A stretch of 64,000 nt of DNA from Kangiella sediminilitoris. GTDB taxonomy: Bacteria; Pseudomonadota; Gammaproteobacteria; Enterobacterales; Kangiellaceae. Location: the NCBI RefSeq assembly GCF_001708405.1, contig NZ_CP012418.1, positions 2,294,001 to 2,358,000 of the forward strand, in the 5' to 3' direction. Each line of letters opens with the position of its first letter. Position 1 is the first letter of the stretch. Below the pieces are notes generated by a model, which was not told the DNA's origin, did not search any database, and worked only from the letters and a program-made list of their open reading frames with translations. Position numbers and translations under genes: made by a program. Shown one piece after another: positions 26,420 to 36,973 of this stretch.

Positions 26420-29400
26420 TTAATCCTCAAGCTCTAGCATCTCTTTAATGGTCGCCAATAGCTTTTCTTCATTATAAGGCTTACCCAGATACTCATTGAC
26501 ACCAATCTCTTCTGCTCGCTCTCGGTGCTTCTCACCAGTACGAGACGTAATCATGATGATTGGCACATTTTTCAAGCGCTCATCATGTCGCATGATGGTT
26601 GCTAACTCGAAACCATCCATACGTGGCATTTCAATATCCAGCAACATGACATCTGGTACATCATCGTGTAACTGAGTAATTGCATCGACACCATCTTTAG
26701 CAGCCATAACCTGGTATTGATGACGCTGTAATAAACGGGCTGTAACTTTTCGAACCGTAATCGAATCATCCACAACCATAACAGTTGGAACACGATCTTC
26801 CTCGACAAACTCTTCAATAAGCCCCGCTTCATGCGCGAAGTCCCATTCGTGGAAACGATCCACCAAGGTCTGCATATCAAGAATTAATACCACCGTACCG
26901 TCACCAGTAATCGACGCTCCGGAAATGCCCGGAACTGTTGAAATCTGACGACCAACATTCTTAACGATAATTTCACGAGAGCCCAGTAACTCGTCTACAT
27001 GAACCGCTATCGGTTTACCTTCACCCTGAATGATTAATACGGGTACATAATCATCTACCGGAGGAACAATTTCGGAATTTCTATCTAGAATCTGTCCCAA
27101 GTAACGCAATTCAAACTCTTCACCCAGATGAGTAAAGGTTTCATCCTTACTCTGATAAATTTTAAGGAGTTCTTCTGCATTCACACGAGCTACAGTTGTA
27201 ATGTTGGACAGAGGAATCGCATATGGCTCGCCTCTGACTTTAACCATCAACGCCTGGTTAGACGACAGCGTAAAGGGCAGACGAACCGTCATCGTGGTGC
27301 CCTTACCGTCTTCTGAGTTAACGTTGAGCGATCCACCCAGCTGTAGAATTTCACTGTGAACCACGTCCATACCAACACCACGACCCGAAATTTGTGTTAC
27401 CTTTTCGGCCGTTGAAAAACCTGGCTGTAAAATTAAACGATAGAGCTCTCGATCTGAAGGCTGATATGACTCATCAATCATGCCCTGAGATACAGCACGC
27501 GCTTTTACCTTTTCTTTACGGATACCGGCGCCGTCGTCCGCTATTTCAATGTAAACCTCATTACCGCGGCGAGTCAGGCTTAAGTTAATCTGACCTTTGG
27601 CTGGTTTTCCTACACGCTTACGCTCTTCCTTACTCTCGATACCATGGTCAATAGCATTACGTAACATATGATCCAATGGTGCAACCATACGCTCAATTAC
27701 CGTGCGGTCCATTTCGCCTTCGGACGTCAGGTTGAGGTCGACGTCTTTATTCAACTCACTGCATATCTGACGAACCATACGACGTAAACGACTTTCAATA
27801 CTGTTGAACGGTACCATTCGTGTACGAATCAAACGGTCCTGAAGTTCTGTGTTTACTCGACCTTGCGCCAGTAATGTTGCTTCAGCATCACCGACCTTGG
27901 TATCTAATGTTTCCTGAATAGACAGCAAGTCACTTGCAGCCTCAAGTAAGCTTCGCGTCAACTCCTGCTGACGAGTATATCGGTCCATTTCCAGGGGATC
28001 GAAGTCATCAAATTCACCGGAAATCTCACGGCGATACAAGACCTGTGCTTCGGTCTCGATTTCTAGATTTCTTAACTGATCACGAAGACGATCAACCGTC
28101 GAGGCCATTTCGTTCAAGTTGAAGTTCAAGTCTGCAACCTGCTGCTCTAAACGTGAACGGAAAATTGAACTCTCACCCGAGAGGTTAACCAGGTTATCTA
28201 GAATTTCTGAACGAACACGAATAACATCTCTGCTCGCTGCTTCTTTTGCCGCCTGCTCTTTCTCTTTCTGGCGATCTGTCAGCGATATGATTTTTACTTC
28301 TGCCTGCTCATCGGACTCGGCAAGATCGCGTTTATCTAACTGATCAAGCTGTGCAAGAATGGCATCATTCTCATTAGATAAACGACGTTCAAAGTCAAAC
28401 GGTACCGTTGGCATTTTGCCTGCTTTAACAGCCTCAACCATATCATTTAGGTTGTCATGACCAGCGGTCAACACTTCAACCCAACGCTGTTTTCCTGCCC
28501 GTGCATCTTTTGTTAATAACTTAACGGTATGCTCTAGCTCAGAAGATAAATTTGCAATCGGTTTAATCAACGCAAGCTTTGCGCCGCCTTTGAGTGTATG
28601 CAGGCTTCTCAGCGCCTCATCCAAAGGCTCGGTTTTAGAGAAATCTTTTGCCCAGAATGAAACTGCTGTGGTGTAATTTCCTAATAACTCAGGCGCTTCT
28701 CCGAGGAACAAGTCCACCAGCTCCTGTTCCCAGACATCGTCTTTCTCTTCTGGGACCACTGGCTGCTCAGTTTTTACTTCTTCCGCAGCTTTAGCCGGCT
28801 TCTCTTCAGCAACAGTCTCAATGTCTTTCTCTTCGACTGCTTCTTGTGGTTTCTCTTCTGCTTTAACTTTCGCTTTACCACCGGATTTTTCAATCTCAAT
28901 AAAGGATTGAATTTCATCTACCATCGTTTGTGGTGATGGAATCTTATCCGGAGTAGATCGAGCACCAAAGATTGAAATCAACTTATCTTCTGCTTTGGTT
29001 GCTAGTTTAATTGCTTCTGAAGATGGCTTTATTCGTTTTTCTATTATCGCTGTGTATAGATCTTCCAGACAGTGAGCTAAATCACCAATAGGCGTAAAGC
29101 CAGCCATACGCGCACTACCTTTCAAGGTATGCAGGTTCCGCTGCAACTCACCAATTGGAGACAGGTCGGAAGGTGAGCTACTCCATTGAGCTAATAATTG
29201 CGCATCACTGTCAAATAACTCTTCTGCTTCTTCAGTGAAGATGTCCAGGAGCTCATCATCCATTTCCATATCTAAACTGACGGTGTCAGCAGAAGCTGCC
29301 ACATCATCAGCTATTGGCTCTTTAGCTTCAACCGCAGGCTCTTCACCTTGCTCACTCTCTTTTAGCGGCTCTTCTGCTTCTATCTCTGCTGTATCAGCTT

Positions 29401-32400
29401 CATCTGTTAACTCAAGAGCATCTTCTTCATCGGGAACGTTCGACTCTTCTGCCCCGGCTTTCGAATCTTCTTCATCTGCTTCAGACTTGCTTCCAAGCAT
29501 ATCGTTAATGGAAGTTTCAAAGTCTTCATCAAGCATATCTTCATTGAAGACAGACTGATCATCACCTTCTATTTCAACGGATTCACTTTCGTCAACTTCT
29601 GCTGCCAGCTCATCGAGTTCTGCTGCCAGTTCATCTGTTGCCGCCTCATCATCCATTAAGTCTTCGCCAGTTGTTTCTTCTGGCTTTTCAGATGGTATTG
29701 GCGCTTCTTCCTCGTCGGCAATGCCCTCGAGATTTAAATCCCATTCCAAGTCTGTTGCATGACTGTCAGCTACTGATTCTTTCTTCTCTTCTTCGTCTCC
29801 ACCAGTCGAGAGATCGACCAGTTCGAGACCACTCAAATCTGAGTCACCTGTAGTCTCTTCTTCAGGCTCTTTTCCTTCCTGACTGTCATCAGATGGTTCA
29901 ACGGACTGTTTACTTTCCTCAGATGCCTCTTCGGATGTGTCCATGTCCTCTAGCTCTAAATCAAGGAAATCAAACTCAGAAGATGACTCTGACTGCTCAG
30001 GTTCCCATGTATCAAGAGCCTGAGTTAGATCTTTTGCGGTAGGAATTGATAAATTTGCCGCAAGACAGTCAAACTGGTTTTCTAATTGAGTATAAGATTC
30101 TGTGATCAGAGCACCCAATGAAGTATCAACTTCACTGGCTTTCATATTTCGTTGCAATGCGCCATTTAGGCTATCAACTACAGACTGTATTTCATCGATT
30201 TCAACCTCTGCCAATATGGCAGACAGGCGATCAATGGATGCAATTAAATCTGATATTGCCTCAGTTCGTTTTTCTTTGGCTGTTTCTTGTAGATTAGTTG
30301 CATCAATATCTGATAGAACATCTGCCGCAATATTGAAGACGTCTTTTAATAATTCTGGGTCGCGTTTTTCACTACCGCTATCAGCATGTAGTTCTTTCGC
30401 TTTTTCCAGCTGTTCCATTAATGCTTTTTCATGAGCTGAAATAACGGAGTCGTCTTCTGGATTATCAATGATGTATTGTAGTAAGTCTTTAGTGTGTGCG
30501 ACTAAAGACATGTCCTCTGTCTCTGCTCTTAAACCCTGTGCGTTAAGCTCCTGGAAGTAATTTTCCACCGGCCCGATGATCTTAGCCAAGGATTTCAGAT
30601 CGGCAATGTGAGCTACACCCTTTAAGGTATGTAACGATCTTAGTAAGTTATCACTGATATGGCTCTGTGTAATTCCTTGATCAATTTGGCTGGAGAACGC
30701 TTCAAGGTTAGCAATATGGTCGTCTGCTTCTTGCTTAAATACCTCAAATAATTCTTGTTCAGGGGTTTTATCATCTTCAACAGTTTCTACCTGCTCTTCG
30801 CCGGTCGGCTCTGGTGCGGATGTAGATGCCTCATCGCCAGTCTCTTCTTTTTCAGGAACAAATTCACCTTTGGTGATTTTATCGGCACGGTCGGCCAGAC
30901 TCTGTGGGAAGTCCGCACTTTTCCCTGTAGCAAAGTCTTTGACCATCTGTGGTAGTAGTTGCGCCGCTGACTCTACAGTTTCCATCAACTCAGGGCTAAA
31001 CTCGATGCTGTTATCTATGAGGCGATTAAGCATGTTTTCAATGGCCCAACTTAACTCCCCGACTTCAGTAGCACCAACCATACGGCCGCTACCTTTAAGC
31101 GTGTGGAAGTTTCGGCGGATCGTGGTTAAGGCGTCTTCATTGCCTTGATCTTTCTTCCATTCTGGTAACAGACTATGCATCTCTTCAAGCACTTCGTCTG
31201 CCTCTTCGATGAATATTTCACGAACTTCATCGTCAATCAGATCATCATCGTCTTCTGACGCATATTCGGCCGTCTCTACGGTTTCAGCGCCTTCATCGGC
31301 TTCTTCATAATCATCATGGATCAGGTCTTCTTCAGGTTCTTCCTGACCGACCATTTCCATGTCAGGCATGTCTAATGAATCTTCCAAGACTGGCAGTGAG
31401 TCTTTTTCAAGGCTTCCATAATGAGATTCAAGCTCATGAATACTATCTACCGCACGTTTGAGTACGATAGGTAATCCGTGTAAGCCAGAAGACATTAATC
31501 CCTCAAGATAATAATCTACCGAACTTAACGCATCAGCCAATGTTGCAACTTCGCTCTCACTCAACACAACTTTTTCAGTAATCAGGTACTGGCCGATAAA
31601 GCGATTCGTTTTTTGGACGACTTCCAGCAAGTTGTCTAATTGTGCAAAGTTTAAAGCACCTTCTACTTCACTCAGAAGTTCAGGGACTTTCTCTAAACGC
31701 TTAATGTTGTGACTTTCATCAAGATAATCTGTAATCGCGTCTTTCACTTTATACAGGTTGCCGCGACTTTCCTGGACTAACTGATAACGAGCGTTAACCA
31801 CTTGCAGAGAGTCTGCAATATCAGCGCCCTTTGTTTCTCTGGCTAGCTGGCTGCTGTCCATCGACATAGCCATTTGGATATAATCTTCAAGCTTCAGTAC
31901 AGTTTCAGCGATTGAAACCAGTCCCTGCTGACGATCGGATTCAGTTCCATCAATCAAGTCTGATACAGCTTTCATCTTCTTTTCAACGATTTCTCTGGAT
32001 TCCATTAAACCCAGCATAGAAAGCGTATCTGATATTTTTTGCATCACTGGTAACATTTCTTCCAGTGGCTCATCGTCTTGAGATTTGGTTCGTATATACA
32101 GATCTAACGACTCTTTCATGTCAGCTAGATCCTGGCTTATAACGCCAAGCGCAATGCGTAAACTATCAGTTCCCGGACCTTCCAGCCCCTCAGTTTCTGC
32201 TTCTAAATCACCAATAGATTCGAGTAACTTATTCAGCTTAAATTTGTCCTGAACCTCTTTTACATCACTGTCATCTTTATCCATTTGAGCAATATAGAAC
32301 AGCAGGTTCGCAAGAATCTTCTTTTCGCCTTCATTATTAACATTTTGGTCGATTAATTCACGAAGACGACGATCTAACTGACTGAACAGACCTTTAACGG

Positions 32401-33094
32401 AATTCTTCTGCTCTTTTAAAAGAGTATCTGCATGCCCAAAAAATACGGTCGCAACCCACCATAGAGTGTTGTATGGTACCCGCTCTCCCAAGCCCCATAG
32501 GGTCTTGGTAATAGCTTGCATCTGTTTTAGGTTTTTTTCTGAATCAACTTCTCGCATGACCCCCAGCAAGGCCTGCTGAAATTTCATACGTAAGCTTTTT
32601 ACTTCAGCAACTATGTCGCCTTTTAACTCTGTTTTCTCTGGTGCATCTGGAGCTGAGACGCCTTCTACTTCAATGCTAATTAAATCGCCGGCACCAAGAG
32701 GCTCTACTTTGCGACACACTCTAATGGCGTTAATTGTTGATAGTAGTAATACGGGCAGATCAGCTTTACCTTCGCTGTAACGAGCAAGGTAACTACGTAA
32801 CCTTAAAACGGCTGATAAAAATTCTTCGTATGCAGAATCATTTGACTCAACAGCGTCATCGCCAATGGCTTCTGCTAATTTTTCCATTTCCTGAGCCAGT
32901 AGCGAAGCTCCAGAAAACTCCAGAATCTGCATGGTTCCACTAATCTGATGCATACAGTTTGCACAGAAGTGAATTTGGGTTTTATCAGACTCATCATCAG
33001 CATAAGCACTGATGGCTTGTTGCGCCTGCTCCAAAGTCGTTTCGACTTCTTCTTTTACCCAGTTAAAAGCTACTTTTGTTTGATTTTCTTTCAT
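26420..33094 (-). CDS. chpA: ChpA, multidomain chemosensory histidine kinase of type IV pili
   Basis: This CheA-type kinase of about 2,224 residues phosphorylates PilG and PilH to control pilus extension and retraction. Four canonical Hpt motifs (HTLKG) lie at about residues 662, 821, 1321 and 1498. Helical, degenerate Hpt-like segments fill the N-terminal third. An acidic, disordered-looking linker (about 1030-1290) precedes the third Hpt. Then come dimerisation and HATPase domains (LRNAIDHG about 1813, GRGVGMDVV), a CheW-like domain (about 1955) and a C-terminal receiver with Asp in DIEMPRMDG (about 2153) and KPY. Pseudomonas ChpA has eight phosphotransfer domains. The ATG at 33094 is chosen because the upstream frame extends into pilK. 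Confidence 0.96.
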   Translation of the reverse strand: MKENQTKVAFNWVKEEVETTLEQAQQAISAYADDESDKTQIHFCANCMHQISGTMQILEFSGASLLAQEMEKLAEAIGDDAVESNDSAYEEFLSAVLRLRSYLARYSEGKADLPVLLLSTINAIRVCRKVEPLGAGDLISIEVEGVSAPDAPEKTELKGDIVAEVKSLRMKFQQALLGVMREVDSEKNLKQMQAITKTLWGLGERVPYNTLWWVATVFFGHADTLLKEQKNSVKGLFSQLDRRLRELIDQNVNNEGEKKILANLLFYIAQMDKDDSDVKEVQDKFKLNKLLESIGDLEAETEGLEGPGTDSLRIALGVISQDLADMKESLDLYIRTKSQDDEPLEEMLPVMQKISDTLSMLGLMESREIVEKKMKAVSDLIDGTESDRQQGLVSIAETVLKLEDYIQMAMSMDSSQLARETKGADIADSLQVVNARYQLVQESRGNLYKVKDAITDYLDESHNIKRLEKVPELLSEVEGALNFAQLDNLLEVVQKTNRFIGQYLITEKVVLSESEVATLADALSSVDYYLEGLMSSGLHGLPIVLKRAVDSIHELESHYGSLEKDSLPVLEDSLDMPDMEMVGQEEPEEDLIHDDYEEADEGAETVETAEYASEDDDDLIDDEVREIFIEEADEVLEEMHSLLPEWKKDQGNEDALTTIRRNFHTLKGSGRMVGATEVGELSWAIENMLNRLIDNSIEFSPELMETVESAAQLLPQMVKDFATGKSADFPQSLADRADKITKGEFVPEKEETGDEASTSAPEPTGEEQVETVEDDKTPEQELFEVFKQEADDHIANLEAFSSQIDQGITQSHISDNLLRSLHTLKGVAHIADLKSLAKIIGPVENYFQELNAQGLRAETEDMSLVAHTKDLLQYIIDNPEDDSVISAHEKALMEQLEKAKELHADSGSEKRDPELLKDVFNIAADVLSDIDATNLQETAKEKRTEAISDLIASIDRLSAILAEVEIDEIQSVVDSLNGALQRNMKASEVDTSLGALITESYTQLENQFDCLAANLSIPTAKDLTQALDTWEPEQSESSSEFDFLDLELEDMDTSEEASEESKQSVEPSDDSQEGKEPEEETTGDSDLSGLELVDLSTGGDEEEKKESVADSHATDLEWDLNLEGIADEEEAPIPSEKPEETTGEDLMDDEAATDELAAELDELAAEVDESESVEIEGDDQSVFNEDMLDEDFETSINDMLGSKSEADEEDSKAGAEESNVPDEEDALELTDEADTAEIEAEEPLKESEQGEEPAVEAKEPIADDVAASADTVSLDMEMDDELLDIFTEEAEELFDSDAQLLAQWSSSPSDLSPIGELQRNLHTLKGSARMAGFTPIGDLAHCLEDLYTAIIEKRIKPSSEAIKLATKAEDKLISIFGARSTPDKIPSPQTMVDEIQSFIEIEKSGGKAKVKAEEKPQEAVEEKDIETVAEEKPAKAAEEVKTEQPVVPEEKDDVWEQELVDLFLGEAPELLGNYTTAVSFWAKDFSKTEPLDEALRSLHTLKGGAKLALIKPIANLSSELEHTVKLLTKDARAGKQRWVEVLTAGHDNLNDMVEAVKAGKMPTVPFDFERRLSNENDAILAQLDQLDKRDLAESDEQAEVKIISLTDRQKEKEQAAKEAASRDVIRVRSEILDNLVNLSGESSIFRSRLEQQVADLNFNLNEMASTVDRLRDQLRNLEIETEAQVLYRREISGEFDDFDPLEMDRYTRQQELTRSLLEAASDLLSIQETLDTKVGDAEATLLAQGRVNTELQDRLIRTRMVPFNSIESRLRRMVRQICSELNKDVDLNLTSEGEMDRTVIERMVAPLDHMLRNAIDHGIESKEERKRVGKPAKGQINLSLTRRGNEVYIEIADDGAGIRKEKVKARAVSQGMIDESYQPSDRELYRLILQPGFSTAEKVTQISGRGVGMDVVHSEILQLGGSLNVNSEDGKGTTMTVRLPFTLSSNQALMVKVRGEPYAIPLSNITTVARVNAEELLKIYQSKDETFTHLGEEFELRYLGQILDRNSEIVPPVDDYVPVLIIQGEGKPIAVHVDELLGSREIIVKNVGRQISTVPGISGASITGDGTVVLILDMQTLVDRFHEWDFAHEAGLIEEFVEEDRVPTVMVVDDSITVRKVTARLLQRHQYQVMAAKDGVDAITQLHDDVPDVMLLDIEMPRMDGFELATIMRHDERLKNVPIIMITSRTGEKHRERAEEIGVNEYLGKPYNEEKLLATIKEMLELED

Positions 33095-33114
33095 GCCTAC
33101 ACCGTTTTTTGTAG

Positions 33115-33990
33115 CTATAATTGTCGCTGAAATGCCAAACAATTCTTTTCATCAATTCGAACCAGTTCGGGATGTTGCCAGTTAATAATTTCCCCGACTC
33201 CCAGAATTAATACGCCCCCCGGTATTAATCTTTCAACTAATTCGTTTAATATCTCAACCCGGTCTTCAGGTCTAAAATATATCAATACATTTTGGCAATA
33301 AATAACGTCGTAATTACGTTTTGGTGCCTTTGCTAACTGACTTAAATTACTTTGTAAGAACAGTACTCGGTTAGCAATTTTTTCTTTTATCCGCCAATGG
33401 TTCGAATCATGACGATTAAAGTAACGCTCACGAATTTCAGGGGCAATCATATGTATCTTGCGTTCATCATATATGGCTTTTCTGGCCACTGTTAACGCTG
33501 GATAACTAATATCTATACCCGTTATCCCGTAGAAAAATCGTAATCCTTTTTCATTAAGACTGCCCAGGGACAATTCTTCTAAAGCGATAGCTAAGCTATA
33601 AGGCTCTTCGCCTGTCGAGCAACCCACACTCCAGATTTGGATATTACAATCACTGTTCGCGTTTGCTGATTGTATTATTTTTTGCTGACAAACATGTTGA
33701 ACTAGGTCGAAAGACTCTTTATGTCTGAAAAAACTGGTTTCGTGAACCGTTAACGTATCAATTAATTGAAACCATTCCAGCGAGGCCCAGTTTTTGTCTT
33801 GTAACTTCTGGTAGTACTCTTCATAGTCCGAAAGATCTAAAGCACGAATTCTTCTTAACAAGCTTGTTTTTAAGAAAAGTGCTCTATTCGTCGGAATCCA
33901 TATCCCTGAATACTGTCTAATCAGAGTCTGCCAGCGCTTAAAACTGCCAGACTCCATATCAGGAACATGAGTAAGAGAATTATGCCTCAA
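33115..33990 (-). CDS. pilK: PilK, CheR-type receptor methyltransferase
   Basis: PilK is the SAM-dependent methyltransferase of the Pil-Chp pathway and should methylate PilJ. The 291-residue protein has the helical N-terminal CheR domain (FKRWQTLIRQYSGIWIP) and the methyltransferase core, with IWSVGCSTGEEPYSLAIALEE as SAM-binding motif, GIDISYPAL, and the YDVIYCQNVLIYF segment. The longest frame starts at a TTG (33990), which follows pilJ by 11 bp; an ATG at 33957 gives a protein starting MESGSFKRWQ and is also possible. Confidence 0.93.
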   Translation of the reverse strand: MRHNSLTHVPDMESGSFKRWQTLIRQYSGIWIPTNRALFLKTSLLRRIRALDLSDYEEYYQKLQDKNWASLEWFQLIDTLTVHETSFFRHKESFDLVQHVCQQKIIQSANANSDCNIQIWSVGCSTGEEPYSLAIALEELSLGSLNEKGLRFFYGITGIDISYPALTVARKAIYDERKIHMIAPEIRERYFNRHDSNHWRIKEKIANRVLFLQSNLSQLAKAPKRNYDVIYCQNVLIYFRPEDRVEILNELVERLIPGGVLILGVGEIINWQHPELVRIDEKNCLAFQRQL

Positions 33991-34001
33991 GAGCCAATAC
34001 C

Positions 34002-36371
34002 TTATTCAGAACGAGTCTTATCGTCATCCTTGTTTTTATTGTCTTCGTCCTCGTCATCAAAGCCTTCTAATGTTTCATCAATTTCTTTTAAGAAATCGTC
34101 CTCGTCATCAAGGTCCATCATTTCGCTGTTATCATCAGAGAAAGATGTCATCTCATCCGTTGACTCATCATCACCTTGCTCAAGGAATTCTTCTAGAGTG
34201 GTATCGTCATTTTCACCTGACTCTTCCGGCTCGTCATATGCAGAGCTATCTGATTGTTCGATCATAGTATCGAAGTCACCCATATCAGAACTGTCATCAC
34301 CAAAGATATCTTCGTTTGTTGAATCAAGTTTGAAACCGGCAACTGAGCGACGCAGCTCATCCGATAGCACGGTTAACTGACCAATCGACTTGGCTGTTTC
34401 CTGCGTACCTTCTGACGTCTGTGTCGTAATTTCCTGAATTACGGTCATCGTATTCGATACATGACCCGCAGAAGCGGCCTGCTGACGTGCAGCGTTCGAA
34501 ATCGACTGAATCAAGTCGGCCAGGTTGGTAGATACCGACTCAATTTCTTCCAGCGCAACACCCGCATCCTGTGCCAGGCGAGCACCACGGACAACCTCAG
34601 ATGTTGTATCCTCCATCGAGATTACCGCTTCGTTTGTATCCGTCTGAATCGTTTTTACCAGAGCCTCAATCTGCTTGGTAGCGTTACCAGAACGTTCCGC
34701 CAGTCGCTGTACCTCATCCGCAACAACCGCGAAACCACGACCGGCTTCACCTGCTGCCGATGCCTGAATCGCTGCGTTCAATGCCAGAATGTTCGTTTGG
34801 TCGGCAATATCGTTAATCAAGGATACGATGTTACCAATTTCCTGTGACGACTCACCCAGACGCTTAATACGTTTCGATGTTTCCTGAATCTGCTCACGAA
34901 TCGTGTCCATGCCTCGAATGGTATTACGTACAACCTCACCACCCTTCTTAGCGATTTCCACCGATTTTTCCGCAACCTGAGATGACTCAGATGCGTTTGC
35001 AGATACCTGCTCAATAGACACGGCCATTTCGTTAATCGCCGCAGAAGCACCTGTAATTTCCTGAGCCTGCTGACGCGATGCGTCTGCCAGTGCTGTCGAA
35101 GTCTGCTGTGTTTCTTCTGCAGATTTCGATACTTGGTCTACCGCTTCGTTAATCGCACTTACCACACCACGCAACTGGTCAATGGTTAAGTTGAAGGAGT
35201 CGGCAATCGCACCCGTGAAGTCCTCGGTTACTGTTGCTTTTACCGTCAAGTCACCATCTGCCAAGCTATCAATCTCATCCAGTAGTCGGATAATCGCTTC
35301 CTGGTTCTGTGCGTTTTCTTCTTTTTCTCGCTCTGCAGAAATCACTGATTCCTGTAAACGCTGTTTCTCAGCTTTACGCTGCGATAAATACATCGCAATC
35401 AATAATAAGATAATTACTATGAACAGAGCTGCAGAAATATACTCACTACCTAAGTCAGTAAAACTTGTCGACAGGCCTGCAAACGCTTCTTCTACCGCAC
35501 TGGTACTTGCCAGTAGCGCCTGTGCATTTGCATAAACATTATCCGATGCGTCCTGTACATCGAAAAGCTTTTCAGAACTGAATACAATGTAGTCTACCTT
35601 CTCTTCAACTTCCTGGAAGTCGTCAACGATAGACTCAAGAGCAGCTCTTGCTTCAGGGTTAGTAACCTGACGAATTTCTAATAACGCATCGCCATTTAAC
35701 TGACCTTCCAGATAGACACCGAACGTACTTACGTCCTGACTAAAGTCCTCAGCAGAGATTTTTGCTTCTTCACCACCACGCAGCACTTTCTGCATGCCTG
35801 ATGAAATACGCTCAGCCAACCATTTCTGACGAGTCGCCTGATGCAGCTCAGCAGCATTAGCCTGGTTATCAAGAAGAATATCTATCACACTGTCATACTT
35901 GCTTTGCATCTCGGGAATTAATAAAGCAAGTTCGTCGGCGTTGGTAAACATTCGTCTTACCACTTCCTGGTTTGACAGAATGACCTTGGTTCGCGGCTCA
36001 ACGTTATCCCAGTTTTCTTCGAGTGATTTTAGTTCATTATTTCGAATCCCGGCTGGAGCAGGAGGCAAGTTACTCACTGTTTCGCCGTCGATCAGGTCTC
36101 GCAGGTTACCTGCAAACTGTTTAGACGCGGCATCGAGGTCACCGAAGGCGCTTTGTGTACCCTGCGCTGACTCAGAGGCGTTCGTTGCAATCTGCTGCGA
36201 CAATACCTTCATGTCCGACGCTAGCTCAATACGTTTAGACTGGTTTTGGGCTTGCAAGAAGCCATAACCAGCATTAACCGCTAGCGCAATCAAAATTACG
36301 ACCAATAGAAACGCATAGATACCGATTCCTGAACGGCCTGCTTTTTTCCTGTTATTAGTGGTCTCACTCAT
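34002..36371 (-). CDS. pilJ: PilJ, methyl-accepting receptor of type IV pili with an acidic tail
   Basis: PilJ senses a surface or pilin-linked signal and drives ChpA. The 789-residue protein has an N-terminal transmembrane helix (about 17-37), a periplasmic PilJ-type domain, a second helix (about 308-328), a HAMP-like region and the cytoplasmic signalling hairpin with the conserved tip about IADQTNILALNAAIQASAAG (about 519-560). After the coiled coil, residues about 680-789 form a tail that is roughly 45% Asp/Glu by my count, with no recognisable fold. Pseudomonas PilJ (682 residues as I recall) ends near the start of this tail. Confidence 0.95.
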   Translation of the reverse strand: MSETTNNRKKAGRSGIGIYAFLLVVILIALAVNAGYGFLQAQNQSKRIELASDMKVLSQQIATNASESAQGTQSAFGDLDAASKQFAGNLRDLIDGETVSNLPPAPAGIRNNELKSLEENWDNVEPRTKVILSNQEVVRRMFTNADELALLIPEMQSKYDSVIDILLDNQANAAELHQATRQKWLAERISSGMQKVLRGGEEAKISAEDFSQDVSTFGVYLEGQLNGDALLEIRQVTNPEARAALESIVDDFQEVEEKVDYIVFSSEKLFDVQDASDNVYANAQALLASTSAVEEAFAGLSTSFTDLGSEYISAALFIVIILLLIAMYLSQRKAEKQRLQESVISAEREKEENAQNQEAIIRLLDEIDSLADGDLTVKATVTEDFTGAIADSFNLTIDQLRGVVSAINEAVDQVSKSAEETQQTSTALADASRQQAQEITGASAAINEMAVSIEQVSANASESSQVAEKSVEIAKKGGEVVRNTIRGMDTIREQIQETSKRIKRLGESSQEIGNIVSLINDIADQTNILALNAAIQASAAGEAGRGFAVVADEVQRLAERSGNATKQIEALVKTIQTDTNEAVISMEDTTSEVVRGARLAQDAGVALEEIESVSTNLADLIQSISNAARQQAASAGHVSNTMTVIQEITTQTSEGTQETAKSIGQLTVLSDELRRSVAGFKLDSTNEDIFGDDSSDMGDFDTMIEQSDSSAYDEPEESGENDDTTLEEFLEQGDDESTDEMTSFSDDNSEMMDLDDEDDFLKEIDETLEGFDDEDEDNKNKDDDKTRSE

Positions 36372-36418
36372 AGGTTGCTCCCGAGACTTTAGACTTCATA
36401 TTTGTTGTAAAAATAAAC

Positions 36419-36967
36419 TTAAACAGCGACCTGATGGAATTCGGGACTTTCAAACAGTTCCTTGATTCCAAAAACTCGCCATAATTCCCCATCGCGCTCA
36501 AATCCACCGATAATATATGGTGCAAGCACCGCATCCGCAGATAAATCTGATGTTACCTGCTCTTCTTCTTCAAAGTGATGAAGGCCACGAATTTCATCTA
36601 CGATCAAACCAAGATAGGAACCATCCTGATCTATGACCAATACCCTTTGCTTTAAGATGCTACGTGAGCTTGAACGCCCAAGATATTCTTGCAAATCCAC
36701 CAGCGATAATAGTACACCCCGAAGATTTGCTACCCCTTTATGCCAGCCTTTGGTGCCCGGCACTTTTGTTGTGTGTGGGACTGGGATTAGTTCCACTACC
36801 TCATCAATCGGAACGATGTAGTTCACACCGCTCAAACTGAATCCAATCCCACTCCAAAAAGCTTCGCCTCGAACATCACGCTGAGGCAATGAGTCCTTAT
36901 GTTCCTGTCCGCGTTGACGAATATCGTCGAGAAGCTGGACAACACTGCTCGTGTGAGTTTCAGGCAT
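36419..36967 (-). CDS. pilI: PilI, CheW-like adaptor of the Pil-Chp system
   Basis: PilI links the PilJ receptor to ChpA. The 182-residue protein has a helical N-terminal stretch and a CheW domain: GIGFSLSGVNYIVPIDEVVELI, KGVANLRGVLLSLVDLQEYLG and VLVIDQDGSYLGLIVDEIRG. It lies between pilH and pilJ, the usual order. Confidence 0.93.
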   Translation of the reverse strand: MPETHTSSVVQLLDDIRQRGQEHKDSLPQRDVRGEAFWSGIGFSLSGVNYIVPIDEVVELIPVPHTTKVPGTKGWHKGVANLRGVLLSLVDLQEYLGRSSSRSILKQRVLVIDQDGSYLGLIVDEIRGLHHFEEEEQVTSDLSADAVLAPYIIGGFERDGELWRVFGIKELFESPEFHQVAV

Positions 36968-36973
36968 AGCTCA

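Noticed and set aside
33967-34380. Ser-rich plus-strand frame opposite the acidic tail of PilJ
   Set aside because: Asp/Glu codons read backwards give Ser/Leu-rich frames without stops; the same is seen opposite the acidic linker of ChpA at 29235-29558.
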